From NCBI RefSeq assembly GCF_933775445.1, contig NC_065876.1, positions 5,766,001 through 5,830,000 on the forward strand: a stretch of DNA of 64,000 bases, given 5' to 3'. The number at the start of each line of letters is the position of its first letter. Within the stretch, counting starts at the first letter, position 1. A program made the position numbers and the translations under genes. This document shows positions 58,855-64,000 of the stretch, one piece after another. A model generated the notes under the pieces. That model did no database searches and was not told where the DNA came from. It was given only the letters and a program-made list of their open reading frames with translations. The DNA comes from Argentina anserina (Eukaryota; Streptophyta; Magnoliopsida; Rosales; Rosaceae).

Positions 58855-59427
58855 ATGGCGGATCAGACAAAGCAACAGCAGCTGCATCAGTATGGCGGTG
58901 ATCAGCAGATCCAGTACTCCTCGGGCGCTAAGAGCCTCCTCCCCCAACAAGGACCCTCCGCTTCGCAAGTCATTGCCGTCGTCACTCTCGTTCCTCTCGG
59001 TGGGACCCTCCTACTTCTCACCGGCCTCACGCTGATGGGAACTTTCATTGGCATGGCCCTCGCGACGCCACTGTTTGTGATTTTCAGCCCGATTTTGGTT
59101 CCGGCTATTGTCACCGTGGGCTTAGCGGTGGCCGGAATTTTGACCTCGGGGGCTTTCGGGATCACGGGGCTCTCGTCTTTCTCGTGGTTGGCTAGCTATC
59201 TGAGACGCACGCGTCTGCCACAGCAGGCAATCCGGGGTGTGCAGGACACGACGGGCCAGCAGAAGGCGAGAGATATGGGCCAGAGTGTCACCGAAAAGGC
59301 CCATGATGTCGACCAAGCTGTCCATGGGAAAGCTCATGAAGTAGGCCAATCTGTCCAAGGCAAGGCAGACGAAGTGACCCAGAATGTCCAGAGCAAGGCC
59401 CAAAGAAGCAGAACACAAGGCCCATGA
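58855..59427 (+). CDS. Oleosin, seed H-type, with a C-terminal frameshift
   Basis: A single exon encodes 190 residues; AAATGGC gives a good start context. A polar N-terminus (about 1-38) precedes a hydrophobic hairpin of about 70 residues whose turn is the proline knot [12 protein letters not shown] (PX5SPX3P), all four positions intact. The amphipathic tail repeats VxxKAxE/DVxQxV and includes an extended segment as in high-molecular-weight oleosins. Oleosins coat seed oil bodies and stop them fusing. Near 59405 the frame changes: as written it ends QRSRTQGP and stops at 59427, whereas the next frame continues [11 protein letters not shown] and ends RDVKVT at 59479. An extra A in CAAAGAAG would explain this. 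The hairpin is unaffected, so function may persist. A polyadenylation signal AATAAA is near 59620. Confidence 0.92.
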   Translation: MADQTKQQQLHQYGGDQQIQYSSGAKSLLPQQGPSASQVIAVVTLVPLGGTLLLLTGLTLMGTFIGMALATPLFVIFSPILVPAIVTVGLAVAGILTSGAFGITGLSSFSWLASYLRRTRLPQQAIRGVQDTTGQQKARDMGQSVTEKAHDVDQAVHGKAHEVGQSVQGKADEVTQNVQSKAQRSRTQGP

Positions 59428-59639
59428 GACCGGAAAGACTCACGGAGGTGGTAGAGCTCGGGATGTTAAGGTCACATAGACAATGTCTCGGATGTCCGGC
59501 AGACCTCTATGAGTCTCTTTCTCCCTATCTAGTTTTGGTTTAGCTATTTTGTGTTACGTTAATGTTGGTTGTATGTATGCTTTTATCATTTTTTATGTGT
59601 TGTATGCTAGTGTGTGTTAATAAAGGAGTGTCCTATAAG

Positions 59640-60524
59640 CGTTATTCTGTATGTCATTGTCTCTCCATTATCAAATCAGCATTGTCATTTGGATCAAAGC
59701 TTTTGGATTTTCTTATTATCTCTTGTGGCTAATGTTAGCATGGAATGGTTGATTTATATTCTATTCTGTTAGTATCACATAACTTACATAAGTTAATGTT
59801 CCGTATCACACTACTGGCACGTTAAGCTTATAATGATTGTGGTGTGCACCTCTCAACTGTTTATCGAAAACTAATCCGATTTGATCCTAAAGCAAATGCC
59901 AAACAAGGTTGACCTACTCTGTATTGTCCTGGATAGAGATATTGATCTCAGTGATTGATATGGCCCGCTAGCCTATACATTTTATAATGTTATCATGTGA
60001 ATGGAGCACAAGAATTATACATTTTATCTTTAGTGATTGCATCATGCAGAGGAAGAAAATGAAAGAGACGAATCATGGAAAGAGATTCAACACATGATCC
60101 AACCCATTAAACTCCAGAGAGCATCCACAAGGCGGTGAAAACAAAGCAGAAACAATGTTGTCCCTGACCTTCCCTATTCTCATCACACACTTGCAGGTCC
60201 TTGTCTCTTGAGACTTTCATCTTCAGCTACCTGCACAATGAATCAACTGGCTACTATATAATTTGTGTCGATTTCAGTAGTTCTAGGCTTCTAGCACTAT
60301 GTTTAATTTGTATCAATAACTGACGTTTAGATGTTGTCATCGATCTCTCTCGACCTGTAGCTCACCCACCGTTTGATAATTTCCCCAGTTGTTTAAAAAC
60401 TAATGCTAGCTCGGTCCATGCATGTTGTTGATATAATCTCATAAGCCAACTTTGGGAGGCAAGTTCAATAATTTTAAGATAATTCTAGCGTAGACAACCA
60501 AGTAAAGCCAAAACGAGAAGCCTC
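59640..60524. other. Spacer between oleosin and LysM kinase
   Basis: No reading frame or repeat with support. It presumably contains the kinase gene promoter; no clear TATA box was picked. Confidence 0.45.
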
Positions 60525-60572
60525 GTGCATATTCCTCTTAGCCCTCCTACATATGCTAATCATTATTTCAGT

Positions 60573-63198
60573 ATGGACATGGCTTGCCTAAACTTCTTCT
60601 TCGTAATCTTGACCACTTTGTATGCTGCTGGTGTCTCCTCCGCTTCATCGACTACGATACACCCTTTTACTTGCTCTGCCTCTCATGACATTCGGAGCTG
60701 CAATTCCGAGTTGTATCACGTTTATACAGGCCATGAAATTGGAGATATAGTCTATTTCTACTCGGTCAGTGTATCCGACGTCAAGCCTGTGAACTTCCGT
60801 GGTCAGAATAAAAAGGACTATCGTGTCTCTGTGCCTTGCAGTTGTAAGAACATTGATGGCATAGACATGTATGTGTATGATACCAAATATATAGTTAAAC
60901 CAGGGGATAGCTTTGAGAGAGTTGCAGGTGAGTATTTCAGCAGGCAAGCTTTGAGAGTGGAAGGCAATAAGAGCTCCATACACCTTGTGTGTGGGTGTGT
61001 GAAGAAGTCCCAGGTGGTTGTGACATACACAGTTCAAGAACATGACACTTTATCAGAAATTGGACAGCTTTTAGAGGCATACCAGTCTGAAATTGAGATA
61101 TATAATATGAACTTTACATCAGATCCTAGCTTTGTCGATGTAGGTTGGGTTCTGTATGTGCCGTCGGAGAAGAATGGAATTCGAGCTGAGCATCGAGGTA
61201 GTGATTATTTTCTTTTTGAAAATTTAGTTGTATACTCTGTTGGAGATGAAGTGCATGCTAACCCAATTTTTTCGTTCATAGCAGGAAAAAGACTCAAAGT
61301 GGCTGTAGTTATAGGTGTAGCAGCTGTTTGTGTTGTTTTCGTAGCCACCTTCATCGTGATCATTCTCATGAGGAATAGGATCTGTTGGAACCTAGGGGAT
61401 GATGTGCACCTTGTGAACTCAAGTGTGAAAAAACGTTCATCACTGAAGCAACAGTTTTTTAAAAAGGAAATGGAAGGTAAAGAGATGTCTTAAATAATCT
61501 ATCTTACAGTATTGATGCCTCAATTGGTTCACTTGTATTTCTTAAATCTTGCTGCAGAAACTTTTGAGAGTGAGAAACCGGCTGTATACACTATGGAGGA
61601 AATCAAAGAAGCTACGAATAACTTCGATGATACCAGAAAGATTGGGGAGGGTGGCTACGGATGTGTTTACGTTGCCATATTGGGAGAAGCAGAGGTTGCA
61701 ATTAAGAATATGAGATCTACCAGAACAAAAGAATTCTTTGCTGAGCTGAAGGTGTTATGCAAGATACATCATAACAATGTGGTAAGAAGAGATGCTAACA
61801 AGATTTGATTTCTTATGAGTAAAAATGTATAGAATTAGAAATGTTATATATCCTTTCGTGACCAAAACTAACAATCGACCAAATCTTATATATTCCTAGG
61901 TGGAGCTGCTGGGATATGCTAGTGGAAGTGAACATCTTTGTTTGGTATATGAGTTTGTTCAGAATGGATCTCTCAATGACCATCTTCATGATCCATTGTT
62001 GAAAGGTATGTAACAAATCCTACTATTTAATACATGTATCAGTTTGTGAAATAGTTTTTAGTTTTTCTTCTCTTCTGAAAAAACAATTTTAGTTTTATTT
62101 TCATTTCTGGTGGTTCATGTACTAGTGGGAAACTTGCAGGTCGCCAACCACTTTCATGGACTGCAAGAGCACAGATAGCCTTGGATACTGCTAGAGGGAT
62201 TGAATACATTCATGATCACACGAAGAAGCGCTATGTCCACCGTGATATAAAAACGAGTAATATCCTACTTGACGAAGGACTCAGAGCCAAGGTATGACAC
62301 AACCATTGTTGGGCGTCTGTATTTTCTCATGCGAGCAGTAATAGACATTGTTTTATACAAACCACTTCTAGTTTTCATTGAGTGATGACTGTTGACACAG
62401 GTAGCAGATTTTGGGCTAGTAAGGTTAGCGGAAAGGTCTAACGAAGAAGATACTGTTGCAACTCGTGTGGTTGGAACACCCGGTTACATTCCTCCTGAGT
62501 AAGTTTGATGCTCTTGCAGTACTAAATTTAATTGTTATACTGTTTGAGAAAAAGAGAAGTTATGTAACTTAGCTGATGGAAGTAACTCTCCACTGTTCTG
62601 CTTGTTCCTGAAGATCGGTGCGGGAGCTACAAATGACATCTAAGAGTGATGTATATGCATTTGGAGTGGTTTTAGGTGAGCTAATAACTGGTCAGCGTGC
62701 CATTGTTCGTGACAACCGAGAACCAAAAAGGATGAGATCACTTGTCTCAATTGTAAGACGCCGGCTGCTTCTAAATTTAACAACAAAGGAACTCTGTGAA
62801 TCAATAAACCTGGGATGCTATGACCATTAATAAATAGTGCGTTTTCTCTTATCCTCAGTTATATGAAGTATTCAAAGATGATGATCCAGAGATTGCTTTG
62901 GAAGCTAAAATAGATGGTAATCTGAACGGAAGTTACCCCATAGAAGAAGTTTACAAGGTATGTGCAGCTAAAACATCATCTCGAACATTTTCTATACTAA
63001 ATATCTAACCTGCTCAATGCTTTCACTTGGCAGATGGGAGAGATAGCAAGATGGTGTTCAAGTGAAGATCCAATAAACCGGCCAGAGATGCGAGACATTG
63101 TACAATCACTCTCTCATATTCTATTGTCCTCAGTAGAATGGGATGCATCACTTGGAGGGAAGAGTGAGGTCTTCAGTGGATTAGTCAGTGGAAGATAA
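60573..63198 (+). CDS. LysM receptor-like kinase, LYK3/EPR3 type
   Basis: Nine exons: 60573-61197, 61285-61476, 61558-61781, 61900-62005, 62140-62291, 62401-62498, 62614-62752, 62859-62957 and 63034-63198, giving 599 residues. The ATG at 60573 starts a good signal peptide ([18 protein letters not shown]); an upstream in-frame ATG at 60525 would bury it. The ectodomain has the CxC pairs of LysM receptors (PCSCKN, VCGCVKK) and three LysM-like segments. A membrane span ([23 protein letters not shown]) follows. The kinase is intact: [27 protein letters not shown] and PPE. The C-terminus SSVEW...VFSGLVSGR matches Arabidopsis LYK3 and Lotus EPR3-class receptors, which sense chitin-like glycans or exopolysaccharide at the plasma membrane. 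The ligand here is not known. Confidence 0.93.
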
Positions 63199-63549
63199 CA
63201 TGAAAGACCAATCACGACATGACCGCTTGAGCTACATTGAAATGGTGAATGTGTCCCTTGATCACTTGGCCAGCCTGTTATCAAAGAAGTAGGACAAGTG
63301 TACTAAATTTTTCCATGTTCAACTGTCCCAAAATCTTTGTATCTACTGCAGTTGTAACTTATACACCATTGAGAAATGAGCAAGCAAAGTCTTGGCGACA
63401 TAAATTTACTACAAATTCGTGCTGGGGCCATTACACCAGGGATAGACTGAATTTGACTCCGATTAGTGTCGGTATCTCAGTGAGAATAGATTAAGTAGGA
63501 CAACAGATTGGTTTCAACTCCAATTAGCGTCACTACGAAAATGCCCGAA
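63199..63549. other. Kinase gene 3' flank
   Basis: Probable 3' UTR of the LysM kinase followed by spacer. No other gene seen. Confidence 0.5.
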
Positions 63550-63906
63550 CTAACTGAAAAAGTGATATGTGGTTCACATCCAAAATTAATTAACAATTGA
63601 TAGTGACTCAAACTCTTATAAATCTACAAGTTAGGTCTCAATTCTCAATGTGAGATGTATATTCTCAACACGCCCGACACGTGTGACGAATTTTCAAGTC
63701 ATACACATGAACAACATTTTGGGTGACGTGAAGTACGTGTGGCCATTTGGGCTTGTGGATTTGGATAACTCGCTATGATACTATGATAAAGTGATTTAAG
63801 ATTCACATTTAAAACCAATTGACAATAGATGGAGTGACCCAAATTCTTATAAACCCACAAATTAAATTTCAATTCCCAATGTAGGATGTATATTCTCAAC
63901 ACTAAC
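63550..63906 (-). mobile_element. Complete TRIM retrotransposon (347 bp)
   Basis: The element spans 63555-63901 with the 5-base duplication CTAAC at 63550-63554 and 63902-63906. On the minus strand it starts with an LTR of about 118 bp (63784-63901) opening TGTTGAGAATATACATC. A primer-binding-site relic follows, TAGTATCATAGCG against the canonical TGGTATCAGAGC, then a roughly 113 bp interior and the second LTR (63555-63670). The LTRs are similar but diverged, so the insertion is not recent. No coding capacity, as expected for terminal-repeat retrotransposons in miniature. Confidence 0.85.
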
Positions 63907-64000
63907 TTCTTACCAACTCAGCCAGTCAACCAATTGCGAAGATTACAACATAGGGATAAATATTAGGCTGTGGTAAGTAGTAGTTTTGCAGCCCAATAGG
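63907..64000. other. Window end, spacer
   Basis: Short non-coding remainder. GGCTGAGTTGG on the minus strand near 63917 resembles a tRNA A-box, but no cloverleaf follows. Confidence 0.4.

Overview
The window is nuclear plant DNA from a eudicot. It has intron-bearing genes with GT-AG splice sites, AT-rich spacers, TA and CT microsatellites and dense nested transposons. A rosid, possibly Rosaceae, is plausible, but the sequence alone does not settle the species. Nothing prokaryotic (operons, CRISPR, RBS) is present.

Five host genes look intact or nearly so. They are an R2R3-MYB of the MYB61/MYB86 type (3755-5093, minus), an RPD3-class histone deacetylase of the HDA6 type (23379-26939, plus, six exons), a LOB-domain gene closest to LOB itself (51126-51707, plus, with an inferred 5'-UTR intron), a seed oleosin (58855-59427, plus, with an apparent one-base frameshift near the C-terminus) and a LysM receptor-like kinase of the LYK3/EPR3 type (60573-63198, plus, nine exons). 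Two host-gene remnants lie head-on at 27.4-29.0 kb: a first-exon fragment with a transit-peptide-like N-terminus and a truncated, frameshifted NLR.

Layout: 1-3.7 kb spacer; 3.7-5.1 MYB; 5.1-16.8 gene-poor spacer with a foldback element and short polyA-ended insertions; 16.8-22.8 two retroposons, the second carrying a 3.0 kb solo LTR and a MULE-type MITE that itself carries a 217 bp solo LTR; 23.4-26.9 HDA6 with a hAT MITE in intron 3; 27.4-29.0 gene remnants; 29.2-32.3 a hAT MITE split by a 2.7 kb solo LTR; 34.3-42.0 a dead L1-type LINE with RNase H, split by a 2.9 kb solo LTR of the same family; 42.5-46.1 small hAT MITE, LTR-retroelement remnant, 700 bp hAT element and a 120 bp CT tract; 47-49.5 foldback elements; 49.9-51.7 LOB gene; 54.9-55.4 5'-truncated LINE; 57.3-58.0 second MULE MITE; 58.9-63.2 oleosin and LysM kinase; 63.6-63.9 a complete TRIM element.

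The genes do not form a pathway. They are ordinary neighbours separated by transposons. The most informative content is the insertion record: many elements can be bounded to the base by target-site duplications. In addition, at least seven very short (11-19 nt) A- or T-run inserts flanked by 10-16 bp direct repeats look like extreme 5'-truncated retroposition scars.
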